Positions 47,113 to 59,502 of a stretch of 64,000 nucleotides of DNA are shown piece by piece. The DNA comes from Cryptomeria japonica (lineage: Eukaryota; Streptophyta; Pinopsida; Cupressales; Cupressaceae). The notes beneath the pieces were generated by a model. That model was given only the letters and a program-made list of their open reading frames with translations, was not told where the DNA came from and ran no database searches. The position numbers and the translations under genes are program-made. The stretch's first letter is position 1. The number at the start of each line of letters is the position of its first letter. Location: NCBI RefSeq assembly GCF_030272615.1, contig NW_026729150.1:108399-172398 (forward strand). Reading direction: 5' to 3'.

Positions 47113-47385
47113 AACAATAAAAAAAGAAGATTGCTTTCCTGACAATTATATTATAGTGATAGTGTCAATTTTGTTAACTAGGAGAAGACATCATAAGTAG
47201 GGAGAGTTCTCGTCAAATAAAATAAGAATTATACTATATGAAAAAATAGTTAGCGAACAATAAAAAACAAAGATCGGTTTGCTTACAATTATATCATACT
47301 CACAATATTGATTTTGTCAACTAGGAGAAGATATCACAAGGGAGACAGACTCCTAGTAACAAAGAAACAAAATTTGTAATTTCTA
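47113..47385. repeat. Tandem duplication, unit about 143 bp, just before the Helentron coding region
   Basis: AACAATAAAAAA(A/C)(A/G)AAGAT, ACAATTATAT and CAACTAGGAGAAGA(C/T)ATCA recur at 47113 and 47256. It ends about 60 bp before the first Helentron frame and could belong to its 5' region. Confidence 0.65.
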
Positions 47386-47439
47386 GCTGCATATACATCA
47401 TACTTGCAAGATCTCACTTCCTATTGAGTAACACACCAA

Positions 47440-48251
47440 TTGTGTATTTCTCTAGACAAACAAAAAACAGAAATTATTGACATAGACAACTACAAGATTA
47501 CAAGCAAACCTCAAATTGTCATCATTGACAATGTACTACAAAAGGAAGGACTATATAGAATAAGTATATCTACATACAATATTGGAGATTTCTTATTTGA
47601 CTCATTATCATATCTACTAAACCATCAATACAAATCAACGCAACTGCAAATCGGAACCATTGACTACTTCTTTAGTTGCCTTGCAAAAGGTGAAATAGAA
47701 GCAATCAACTCATATGACTATGAACTAAATCCTCAAACTCTATATGAATTACACAAAATACTAGATCTCAAGACATACATTCGAAGAATGCGACTGCCTG
47801 CAAAACCAACTACAACTGACCAAGAGATTGGATTAGGGGAGACATATTTTGTATACAATGGCTATCCAAGTGGTTAAATATACAAATATGTCTCTAGTCA
47901 ATGTCCATAGGGAAAATGTACTACCATTCCAATCCATTACCAAATACAGAATCATATTCCATCCTCTTCCATGATGCAAATTCTTTTACAAGACATTTTG
48001 AACCACTTTTAAGATTCAAAACACAAAATCTGCAATTCCAACAAAGCATAACACTGAGAGAAGTTGAAAAATATATCAAAACTAATACAAAGGAAAAACT
48101 AATCAAATGTACAAAAAGGAAAAGGTCAAAAAATAGTAACATAAGTAAAAAAATGAAAAGCCCAGAAAATATCAACACAACTACACCTGAAGAAGACAAC
48201 AGACTAAAAAGCAACTCCCAACCAATATTTTCATTGTGCCAATTGAAGTAA
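47440..48251 (+). pseudogene. Helentron N-terminal block with OTU-like features
   Basis: Frame 47440-47877 contains NIGDFLFDSLSYLLNH followed by an alpha-helical region. The pattern resembles the GDGNCLF-type active-site start of OTU cysteine proteases, with the catalytic Cys replaced. After a stop and a frame change, 47901-48251 holds SILFHDANSFTRHFEPLLR, placed where an OTU His region could be, then a basic tail (KRKRSK). OTU domains are known in some Helentrons. The assignment rests on weak motif similarity. Confidence 0.4.
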
Positions 48252-48350
48252 TTGATTAGAAGTACCAAAGAACATGAAACAATGGAACTAGTAGAACCAC
48301 GAAAAGTGGAACATACAAAGACAATCTTGAATTCCGAAGATCAATAACAA

Positions 48351-50733
48351 ATGCAAAACAACCATAGACCAATATGTACAAGTTCGAAAAAGAGGAGAAC
48401 ACTATCACCAATACAAATTTTCCAAAGTACAATCCTAGACACACCAAAACATGAATGTTCAATTTGCCAAATACTATGTTTCAACAAAGACATTAAAATT
48501 TTCACAAAAAAACAAAAACATACATACAACAAACTACTCAAATCCAATAATGTTGTATTAGCAAATTCAATTTGTCACATATGTCATATTGCATTAAAAT
48601 AATCAGTTGTACCTAACTATGCTACACCACATAATATCCAAACCAATAAACCATTGTAATATGTACAAATATGATCACAACTAGAAGAACGCCTTGTTTC
48701 ACTTAGAATTGCATTTGCCCAAATTTGGGAACTAGGATACAAAACATTTCAAATGGGATTAACACGTTCTATCATCAATGTTCTAGTTAACATGAACATT
48801 AAACAAAAAGCATTGCCAAAATCAGTTGGCAGTACATCAACAATTGTTATATCTCTAAAAAGAGGCTTGGAATATAAAAATGTATTTCAAAAACGAATGG
48901 TGCAACCAAATATGATTATGCAAGCTCTTGACCAGTTAACAAAAAACTACACTATTCAGAATGGAAAATGTTGAAATAAGCAATGACTGGAAACAAGCTC
49001 TACAAAGGAATAGTGAAAATGAAAACAATACTAAAATTAGTACAACTGAAATTGAGTCAGAAAGTGACTTAGAACAAGAAGATCCATCTGAAACTTTGAT
49101 ACATGGATTCACTGAATCTACATGTATACATAGAATGCAAGATAAAATCATAGAAATTGCACCTACACAAGACAATTACCCTATTGGAATCTTTAAAGAC
49201 AAATATGCTGAGGAAATGAACTTTCCCACACTTTTCTTTGACAGTCCACATGATGATGACATTGTCAAAAGATTTAGCTACCAAAAAATTGCACAATGGG
49301 AATTGTCAAATTCACAAAGACATTTTTCATACCACACAACCAGCCTATTTTTCAAAACCATCAAAATAATTATACAATAATTATTGTATACTACGTGGAT
49401 TAGAATCTAGAAAGGTAAATTGAAAGGTAGAAAGCTACTAGCAAAAGAAGTCAAACATAAACCAAACCTAGAAAAATTTCTCAAATCAAATATTGGCTAT
49501 GTTGACTTCAAAAGAATAAGAATATCACCAGACTACATACACCAACTAAAGAAAAATGTATTTGTAATGATATGCCAATTAGGACCACCAACTTTTTTCC
49601 TTACTTTCAATAGTGTTGAACAAAATTGGAATGCTTTAAAAGGTACACTTCAAGAACTCCACAACATGCATCAACCAACATTACAACAAGAACAATCTTA
49701 TAACGTAAATTAAAAAGATAAATTACAACTCATCAAAAGAGATCCAGTCACTCGTGTATGCTACTATAGACATAGAATAGATGTACTAAAAAAGATAATA
49801 AGTATAAATGACTCTTTCTTTGGAAATGTTTTGGACTACTTCTCTATAACTAAATTCCAAAATCGAGGCAATGAAGATGACCATTTTTTTATATGGGTAA
49901 AAGATGCACCAATTTATGGAAAACATAGCAATTCAAGTATTATAGAGTTTGTTGACAAGTATATTACTTATGCAACTAAACACCTAGAACCTAGCATAGC
50001 CATACTACAGAAGCACCATCATACAAAGAAATGTAGGAGATAAAAAAATGGATCTTGTAGATACAATTTTCCACTGCCACCAATATAGAAAACTACAATA
50101 TTAGAACCACTAACAGCAAATAACCAAACCATAATCTCAATCACCAACAATATTTTTTCAAAGTTGCAAACAACAAACTATGACATATCATTCACCTTTC
50201 AAATGTTCTTGAATGAACAACGACATTATTGATGATGAGTACATAACTACTTTGAGGTCTACAATCCATAGACCCACTCTTTTCCTACAAAGGAAGTTAT
50301 CACAAGCATGGAACAATAGCTTTGGGAAAAAAATCCCACAACTTTGGAAAGCAAATACAAATGCGTGCAATTTGTGCTTAATGCATATGCTGCAGCAATG
50401 TACTATAGCTCATACATGGAAAAGGTTGATAAGTCAATGGCACAAGAATTCAAAAGAATACGCAAAGAGGACCAACAAGACAATATTGATGCAATAAAAA
50501 TGATAAGAAAACTTGGAAACGCCTTGCTCAACCTACAACAAATGTCATCACAACAAGCTACTCACATTTTCTATCTTTCATTGAATTATAGCTCAAGAAA
50601 ATGTATATTTATTGACACAAGATCTAACAACAACAACACATTTATATTGAAACCTGTCGAACTATTAAATAAGGAACCAAATGAGTCAGAAAATGCAATC
50701 TGTAACTCTTTAATTGACTACTACATAAAATGA
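48351..50733 (+). pseudogene. Helitron/Helentron Rep (HUH nickase) region
   Basis: The zinc finger HECSICQILCF...SICHICH lies at about 48450-48590. EERLVSLRIAFAQIWELG (about 48690), NYPIGIFKD (about 49180), KNVFVMICQLGPPTFFLTF (about 49550), FQNRGNEDDHFFIWVKDAP (about 49855), VDKYIT (49951), QKHHHTKKC (about 50010) and RPTLFLQRKLS (about 50270) follow in the order of Helitron Rep proteins. The expected His-x-His metal site appears as DDH, so the nickase is inactive. Frames alternate (3, then 1, 2, 1) with several stops. Confidence 0.9.
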
Positions 50734-51126
50734 CTTGAATAAATTACACACATTTGTCTTGCAGAATTCATCTCAAAGTACAACAAAAAGGGCAATAAAA
50801 TTGATGCAAAGACTAAACCAAATGTTATACGCTTTGTCAATTTCACCAAACATACTGATTTAGAGAAACATTGTAAAGAGCAATTACTACTCTTCGTGTC
50901 ATTCACAATAAACGAGCATACATTGAAATAAAATTTCAATACATGGGAAGATGCCTATTTACATCATGGAAAAACAATTCAAAGCAATCGTGCAAAGTTC
51001 ACATACAATATAAATGCTACATGGGGTGACATTGAAAAATTTATTCATGAAATTAACTACAAAGATAATAACACTCATACCCAATCCTCCATAATTCAAA
51101 CAAGTAAACAACATGAACAATATGTC
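50734..51126 (+). pseudogene. Degraded linker between Rep and helicase
   Basis: No long open frame. Short coding-like runs in different frames suggest several indels in what was once continuous coding sequence. Confidence 0.4.
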
Positions 51127-52620
51127 ATGCATAAAGATATCCAAACCATACATTACAACAAAATAAATAGCATAGCCCCCAATGCATTCAAAATTTCTCA
51201 ACACCCACAAATTATGGACAACAATGACTACTACAAATTGAGGCAAATGTTAAACAAAGAACAACAAACAATTGTCAAGGACATCATAATGAAAAAATTA
51301 AAAAACATCATAGCTCCATTGCACTTGTTCTTAATAGGTGGAGCTAGAATTGGAAAGAAGTTTACTACAAAGGCCATTTACCAAGCCCTTCTTTGCATCT
51401 ACAATAACTCAATCGACAATGACCCAGACAAACCAAAGGGCCTAATAACTACATTCCCAAGAAAAGAAGCATACAATATAGGTGGAACAACATTACATTC
51501 AATGTTTCACATACCTTTCAACAAGTTAGAATTTGTTCCACTTAACGTCAAAATGCCAGATGCAATGTCAAAGCATTACTATCAATTACATGTACTTTTA
51601 ATAGATGAAATATCATTAGTAGGATCAACATTTTTACACTACATTGACAAACAATTACGTGATATAATGAAAACACCTACTATATACTTTGGAAAGCTTG
51701 ACACATTTTTTTGTGGTGACCTTTATCAAGCACAACCTGTACTTGACTCCATTGTATTTGAAAATTCCCCAACTTCAATAGATCTAATGCCTTAAAAATT
51801 TTGGAAAGAAAAAATAAACTGCTACTCATTAAAAACAACAATGCACCAAAAAGATGACAAGTTCATCTCAGTCCTCAACAAAATTAGAATAGGTCAACAA
51901 ACAAATGATGATTTACAGTATCTAAACTACTTTTTCTTCCGCCCACCACCCATTGACCCAACATTCCCTTTTTAATTTTATAAAAGAAAGGATTTTGATA
52001 TCCACAATAACAATATGTTATCTATCATACTTGACGAACTAATAGTATTAAATGCAATTGATGAACAAAAGGAAAACAACAATGGGATCCGTCTATACAG
52101 CCATACAACCGCACTACCATCTCAAATAAAATTGAAACCAAATATCCTCATAGAAATATTTGTAGGTAACTACAACACACAAGACGACCTAGTAAATGGA
52201 TCAGAAGGAATATTTAAATCATACACAAAACACCAGGATTTTGATATTGTTTGGATAAAATATAATTACCCAAAAATTGGACATCAGCAAAAGAAAACAC
52301 TAGCACATTGCTATGTCCAACACATTGATAAATATTGGATGCCCATAGTTTGAGTCATTAAGCCCATACAAAAAATATTGACAAATGCAAAAATTATTAT
52401 TCAAAAATAGTTTCCAATACAAATAGCATGTGCACGAACCATACATTGATCACGAGGACTCACAATGCAAGGTCTAGCTTTTGATCCAACTGGCATAAAA
52501 CAACATGGTTTAACATACACAACACTTTCATGAACAAAATCTATTGAATTATTATTTCTTCTCAAATCTCTAAATCCAACAAATTTCAAAGTCAAACAAA
52601 AGATATTCCTAAAAATGTCT
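51127..52620 (+). pseudogene. PIF1-like helicase domain of the Helentron
   Basis: Frame 1. Walker A is GGARIGKKF (about 51337), degenerate from the usual GxGKS/T; Walker B VLLIDEISLVGS (about 51592); motif III GDLYQAQPV (about 51715); a late motif near 52445 reads H-stop-SRGLTMQGL; then YTTLS-stop. These are the SF1 helicase motifs of Helitron proteins. Stops occur near 51793, 51973, 52351, 52408, 52447 and 52531. No shift is needed between Walker A and the EN domain, so helicase and EN were one polypeptide. Confidence 0.9.
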
Positions 52621-53358
52621 CGCCTTGAATTAGATGCACAATGGCAATTTGAAAATTAGATCACATGTTCAACTAACACATCACAAATGCTTTTATGCAC
52701 ATTAAACACTCATAGCTTAAAAGACCATATAAATGACATTGTCAATGGCTATGATATAATGTCATCTAACATCTTGTGTTTACAAGAACTACACATGCAT
52801 CCCTCTCAAATGAACAATGTCTTTGAACAATTTCATAGTTATGCTATACATAACATATATGGCATATCAACCTTAACTAAAAAACATTTGTTAGTGTCCA
52901 AAATAAAAGAACACAAAAAAACAAATGTTGAGGCCATAACAGTCACAATACTTGAAGCCAACAATGAAATCAATATTTGTAATGTTTATGCAAAACCCAA
53001 TGCTCCAATACTAGAAATTACCAAAATCATCAATGAAGTAGTCACATATGCAAACATAATAAATCCTCTATACATTATAAGTGATTTCAATATTGACATG
53101 TGCAATAAAAACAAAACCACAAGAATCTTTCTACATCAAATGCAACTACACAAAGTGCAATTACTATTAAACGAAGCACATAGTTTAAACAAACCATTAA
53201 TAGATCACATTTGGTCCAATTCTACTACAAATATATGTTCTATATACAAATTAGATCACCTTGCTACTTTCATAAATGTACATCACAACCAACATAATAA
53301 TATGAGCCAATGTTATAATAAACATGTCACCAATCACAACCACAACTCACCCAATTAG
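52621..53358 (+). pseudogene. Endonuclease/exonuclease/phosphatase (EN) domain fused after the helicase
   Basis: Same frame as the helicase. The open part (52687-53358, 223 codons) shows LNTHSL near the start, SSNILCLQELH (E at residue 34 of the open part), INICNVYAKP (Y100), IISDFNID (usual GDFN, here SDFN at 131-134), LIDHIWSN (D172, H173) and a final LDH (189-190) in place of SDH. This is the order of the EEP nuclease fold (AP-endonuclease-like) found in Helentrons. Loss of Gly and Ser in two motifs and an upstream stop argue that it is inactive. Angiosperm Helitrons usually lack this domain. Confidence 0.85.
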
Positions 53359-54598
53359 AAAACATTATACAAAAAACAATATAGTGTTCTATACTCCAAT
53401 CCAAAACTACAGTTATCATCTTATAACACAACTATTGTACACTTTTTTAGCAGCAAAGCAATGGACCTAAGCAAAAGGCCAGCAAAACAAGCTCAGTTGA
53501 AGCAAGAACATCCAAAGCAATAACAAACACCAAAAAGGTAAGGACATAGCTTAACTGCTACTCAACAAATATTTATACCCAATTTCCAAGTATTAACAAC
53601 ATCTAATTTTATTTGCTGTAGATCAAAAATGAAAACTCCAAACTGTATATTAATTGAAGATCTCAATGCAAGAAAAAATGAAAACATGTTTGAAGGTGAT
53701 GTTCTTGTAGTCTATAAAGCGACACTAGACAAAGTGAACAACAAATGTGAGATTCAAAGGCAAAAATGACAATTACATTGAATGCATCCATTAATCTCGT
53801 CCAACAATATGAAAACAAGATTATTCTAGGATCAGGAATTTTTATAACAGGATTTCAAATTGCTGCAAAAATAGATTATGATTGTCGAGATTGCAATTGT
53901 ATATTGATTTTAAAATAATCATCTATGGTGGAGACCAAACCAAGTATCTACCAGCAATATAACTTCATTCCAGGTACAACTATCAAACAATTGCTCACAG
54001 GCACAAACAAATATGCCACTGGAGCAATTGGTGCGTTGGTTGTTGCAACAAAGAAAAATTTCTCAATACATGATTGAAATCAAAGATGGCTTCACCGCCA
54101 TCGACAAGGCAATGGTACAAAACTATCCTCATTCTTCCTTACATAATCTTCTTGATTTTTTAGTCTCCTTTCAACAAAACTAATTTTGTTACTGGTAAAC
54201 AACTTCTATTACATCCAAATTTTGCACAACACTACTTAACAATTGAAGAGCAACTCAAAAGAAATGAAATCCCAACAATGTTGTTTAGAAACGTTGTTAA
54301 AAGGACAAATTTAAAAAAAACACTTCAGACAGGTTTATCAACAATTATATGCAAATTGAATGATAAAAGAACAATCGAAAGACTCAATGCACTGGAACAT
54401 ACAACATTGAGGTAATTTTTTCCACACAATTCTACTCTTCAATTTATAAGAATTTGCATTCCTAGTACTAACAGTTAAACATATCTTGCAGGTTCATGGG
54501 ATCTTAAAAGTAATAAATCCTTTTTCCAATCCATTTCATGCATATTGCCCGAAATGCAACTATAACTTTGACGACTACAAAATTCTTGAAGAAGAAAC

Positions 54599-55086
54599 TG
54601 TAGAATTTTGAACTGGCCTATCCTCTCTAAACCAGCTGATTAGCAAACAATAATAGCAAAAAGAATCAATTGCAAAAAGAAATCACAATTCAGAATAAAA
54701 AACAAAGTGCCTTGTTTTTTGGAATTGCACACACCAATTTCTTTATTGAAGCTTAATTAAAAAATTACATAGAGGTTGTATATATAAAGAATTTGTAGCC
54801 TAGAAGAATTAATAATAACTGCAGTTCTAAATATATTCCTAGTATTGCATAGAAAGCTACTAAGGCTCTCAAACTAAAAAAACAAACTACTCCTTTAATT
54901 AAGAATACAATAAGTGCATGCACAACATGCTTTATTTACTAAAAACAAATTCATGCAAAAAACAAAACTAAAAATAGTCCTAAGGATTAATGCATGTTGG
55001 AGTACATGCTTTATTTGCATGAATAAACAAAAAACTATTAACTAAATTAATCTAGTTGCATGCTAGAGTAGCATCAGTTATCAACA
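54599..55086 (-). repeat. 3' LTR of the Copia element, complete
   Basis: 488 bp; on the minus strand it starts TGTTGATAACTG and ends AAAATTCTACA. A TATATATA box lies near 54780. Preceded on its coding strand by the polypurine tract. Confidence 0.95.
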
Positions 55087-55124
55087 TACTCCCCCTTGAT
55101 GCAAAGAGGGCTCACAATATTATC

Positions 55125-58100
55125 TCATAGTGCTATAATCTGAGCTTTCAAAATCACTTTGGTGAATATATCTGCTAGCTGATCCTGGGTGTTGATGTGC
55201 CTCAATTTGACATCCTTCTTCTGCACCAAATCTTGTATGAAGTGATATTTCAAATCAAACTTCTTTGTTCTACTATGATGAACCGGATTCTTAGCTAACT
55301 TGATGGCACTCACATTGTCACAATATATCACTGTAGGCTGAATTTGTTTTCTCCAATTTCTTCCAAAACTTTTCTGAGCCAAAGAGCTTGTGTACGTCCT
55401 GAGGTAATTGCAACATACTCTTCTTCTATAGATGAAAGGGCAACAATGCTTTGTTTTTTTGAGCTCCAAGTAATTAATCCAGAACCAAAAGAAAAACAAT
55501 TTCCAGATGTAGATCTAGGGTCATCCATACTACCTCCCCAATCTGAATCACTAAAGCCTACAAGATTGAACTTTTCAGAAGAGTAGTAATGAATACCAAA
55601 ACTTAAATTCCCTTTCACATACCTCAAAATCCTCTTGGCTACCTTCATATGTATTTCAGATGGATTTGTCATATACCTTGAAACAAGTGAAACTAAATAG
55701 GCAATATCAGGCCTCATGTGGATTAGAAACATCAAGCTCCCCACAATACTTCTGTAAGTTGTCTCATCAACTAAATCAGCACAATCATCTCTACATAACA
55801 AAACTCCATGAGCACTTGGAGTGGAGGCAGGGTTACAATTAGTCATATTCAATTTCTTTAGCATATCTTGTGCATACTTTGTTTGACAAATGAAAATCTC
55901 ATCCTTACTTTGATAAACCTCCATTCCTAGAAAATATTTCATTAGACCAAGATCTTTCATCTCAAATTCTTTCATCATAGTAGCTTTGAATTCATCTTTC
56001 ATCTTAGAACTACTACCCATATACAAAAGATCATCAACATACAAACTTATGATGAGAATATCAATACCTTCTTGTTTGTAGTAAAGGGTACGATCACTCT
56101 TACTTCTCTGGAAGCCATTCTCCTGAAAGTATCCATCAATCCTGGCATACCATGCTCTTGGTGCTTTCTTGAGGCCATACAAAGCCTTCTTCAACTTGTA
56201 GACATAATTATCTTTTCCTTCCACTTCAAAACCTTGTGACTGCTCCACATATACTTCCTCTTCTAAGCACCTATTGAAGAAGGCACTTTTCACGTCCATA
56301 TGATGTATGCTCCACTTCTTTTGAGTTGCTAATGAAATCAGAATTCTTATGGTCTCTTATCTTGCTACTAGTGCAAATTTCTCTTCATAATCAATTCCAT
56401 ACTTTTGTGTGAAGCCTTTAGCAACTAATCTCGCTTTGTGTCTTTCAACACTCCCATCACTATTAAACTTGGTCTTGTAGACCCATTTGGTGCCAATCCT
56501 TTTTTTGTCATGTGGAAGTTCTATTAACTCCCAAGTGTCATTCCTATGAATGGAATTCATCTCTTCTTCCATGGCTTTCACCCAAACCTCATTATTACAT
56601 GCATCTTCAAAACATGATGGTTCAAAATCAGCCTTGGCTAATAAAGCAAAATTCACTGTCTCACCTATTGGGTTTTCTTCATGTACTTGATTTCCACTCC
56701 TCTGGTAGATATCACTCAATTTCCTTACCTTCCTTGTAGACTTTGGAGAAGAAGTTGGACTTGAACTTGGTACTAAAGAACTTGATGAAGGGTTGCTTGG
56801 TGGAGTTAAACCATTGGATACAGAAACATTAGTTGGCTGCTCATGATAAATATCAACAATTATATCATCATTCAAAACAGGTTTTGGCTTCTCAACATGG
56901 TCTTTTTGATGAACATAAACTCCCCCTTCATCAAATATCACATCTCTTGAGACAATAAGCCTGTTAGTGAGGGGATTATACAATCTATAAGCCTTTCTTT
57001 TCTCACTATACCCAATAAAAATACATGACTCACTCTTTGCATCTAACTTCTGTCTATTCTGATCAGGTACATGCACATAAGCCAAACAACCAAAAACTTT
57101 GAAATGATTAACGTTAGGCCTTTTTCCATACCAAGCTTCATAAGGAGTCATCTTTTCTAGTGCATTGGTGGGGCTATGGTTAAGAATGTACATAGTTGTA
57201 GCAACTGCATCTCCCCAATAAGAATTGCTCAATCCCTTGGTTTGTAACATGCACCTTGCCATTTCAACCACAGTACGATTCTTCCTTTCAGCTACTCCAT
57301 TTTGTTGAGGTGTGTATGCAGCAGTAAGTTGCCTTTTGATGCCATTAAAATCACAATAACTTTGGAAAGCCTTTGAGAAAAACTCTCCTCCATGATCAGT
57401 CCTTAAACATTTGATCTTGCACCCTTTCTCATTTTCCACAAGGGCTTTAAATTTCTTGAATGTATCCAAGGCTTCATCTTTGGCCTTCAAAAAATATACC
57501 CAACAATTTCATGAGTAATCATCAATAAAAGTGATGAAATATGATGACTTGCCCAAACTCTTAGTCTACATAGGACCACATATATCCAAATGAACAAGCT
57601 GAAGTAGGTGATGAGCCCTCCATGCATTGCCCTTTGGAAACTTTTCTCTTGCATGCGTTCCTTTAGCACAACCTTCACAAACCTCCTTGTGTTCCTCAAC
57701 CTTGGGCAAACCAGAAACTAATGCATGCGAGGTTAGAAACTTCAAACTATGAAAATTTAAATTCCCATACCTGAGATGCCATAACCAACTTGAATACTCA
57801 TAAGCCATATTTGCCAAACTATTATTATGTTCATTAAACCTCAAGGGGAACGTCCTATTTCTTGTCATAGGAATAGTAGTGATCACCCTATTACCCTTAT
57901 TCTTATCATAGATAGTATAATTCTTATTCTCAAAGATTACTTTATAATGTTTCTCACATAGCTGCCCAACACTTAACAAATTGTGCTTCAATTGTGGAGT
58001 AAAGTAAATATCATGAATACTCTTTATACCTTCTTTTGTTTGGACCTCCATAGCTCCTTTAGCAGCAACCTCCAATGATTTATCATCACCAAGCTTGATC

Positions 58101-59148
58101 TTGGATTTGAAACTTCCATCCTTTGTTGAGAACAACTTCTCATTCCCTGTCATATATGGTTAGAGCATCTAGAATCTAGGTACGAAACATCTTTACTAGT
58201 ATTTTCACCCTTTGCATAAGATAAAAATAAGTGATCAGGAGGATTCTCACTACTTTCTTGAGCATAGTTAGCACTTTTACCTTCTTTCAATCTGCATTCT
58301 CTTTCAAAGTGGCCATACCTATTACAATGGTAACATTGAACATTTCTCTTATCAAATATGCCTCTACCTCTTCCTCTGAAACCACCACTTCTTCTTGAGC
58401 CACATCTTCCTCTACCTCTTGAAGAATTTTGGCTTTGTCCTTTACCTTGGCCTTGATTGATTTTGGCACTACTGCTGCTTGCATCTTCATTTTTTGTGAT
58501 TAGCAATCTAGAGGAAAATGCTTTCTCTACACCTTCTAAAGAATCTTTCAATCTTTCTTCATGAGACATCAGGGATCCAACCAGTTGATCAAACTATAGT
58601 TTTGTCAAATCCTTGCTTTCTTCTATGATTATTGCTACATGATTCCATCTGGGTGTCAAAGATCTCAACACCTTTTTTATCAAAACTTCATTGCTTACAA
58701 TTTCCCCAAGTGTAGCCATTTTATTGACCACATCTTTGACTCTAACACAGTAATCACTTATACTTTCAACTTCTTGCATCTTCAAATTTTCAAATTCTCA
58801 CTTCAATGTCTGAAGCTTGACCACTTTAACTTGATCACTACCCTGGTAAGCTTCTTGTAGAGTCTTCCAGGCATCTTTGGTAGTTGTTGCTCCTGATATT
58901 CTTGGAAATAAGCTCTTATCAAGAGCTATCTGAATGTGAAACAAAGCTTGAGCGTTCTTTTTCCTTGCTTGCTTTCTTGCTATTCTGTCATTTTCTATAA
59001 GGGCATTCCAATCAGTTTGCTCTTCATAACCTGATTCAATAATCTCCCACAAATCTTTTCCAATAAAAAAGGTCAACATCTTAATGCACCAATAATCATA
59101 ATCATTCCCATCAAATACTGGAATGGGCATATGGTTAGAATTCGACAT
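55125..59148 (-). pseudogene. Copia gag-pol polyprotein, frameshifted
   Basis: Gag starts MSNSNHMPIPVFDG. The zinc knuckle CYHCNRYGHFEREC (near 58310) is intact; protease shows LDSRCSNH (Gly to Arg). A 2-bp AT insertion near 58153, absent from the copy at 42.96 kb, shifts the frame. Integrase has LRTDHGGEFF and TPQQNGVAERKNR. Reverse transcriptase has MDVKSAFFN and YVDDLLYMG (near 56040). RNase H has FSDSDWGGS and ends HINTQDQLADIFTK after a second shift near 55345. Stops include TGA near 58796 (CGA in the sister copy), TAG near 58591 (shared with the sister copy), and others near 57563 and 56354. Confidence 0.95.
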
Positions 59149-59218
59149 GATTTAACTTTGGAAAAATTCCAACAATAAAACTTTAACCCAAAACAATTTT
59201 ACCTGCTCTGAGACCACT

Positions 59219-59502
59219 TGTAGAATTTTGAACTAGCCTATCCTCTCTAAACCAGCTGATTAGCAAACAATAATAGCAAAAAGAATCAATTGCAAAAAGA
59301 AATCACAATTCAGAATAAAAAACAAAGTGCCTTGTTTTTTGGAATTGCACACACCAATTTCTTTATTGAAGCTTAATTAAAAAATTACAGACGCTGTATA
59401 TATAAAGAATTTGTAGCCTAGAAGAATTAATAATAACTGCAGTTCTAAATATATTCCTAGCATTGCATGGAAAGCTACTAAGGCTCTCAAACTAAAAAAA
59501 TA
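59219..59502 (-). repeat. 5' LTR of the Copia element, U3-truncated
   Basis: 284 bp matching 54599-54882 of the complete LTR. It stops in an A-run and is followed at once by GAAAC. The TATA-like box (near 59400) is retained, the outer 204 bp are not. Confidence 0.9.

Larger units (their letters stand above)
54599..59502 (-). mobile_element. Copia element (same family as 42.6-44.5 kb), TSD GAAAC, 5' LTR lacking its outer 204 bp
   Basis: Reading leftwards: truncated 5' LTR 59502-59219 (284 bp), altered PBS at 59216-59205 (one change), polyprotein 59148-55125, polypurine tract (AAGGGGGAGTA, 55097-55087), complete 3' LTR 55086-54599 (488 bp). GAAAC occurs at 54594-54598 and 59503-59507. The host frame (RPA zinc finger) continues correctly across the duplication, which supports it as a true target site. 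The 5' LTR is missing exactly its U3 start. Confidence 0.9.

Noticed and set aside
48936-49296. Minus-strand frames of 75-79 codons over the Helentron
   Set aside because: They are antisense to the recognisable Rep-region frame on the plus strand.
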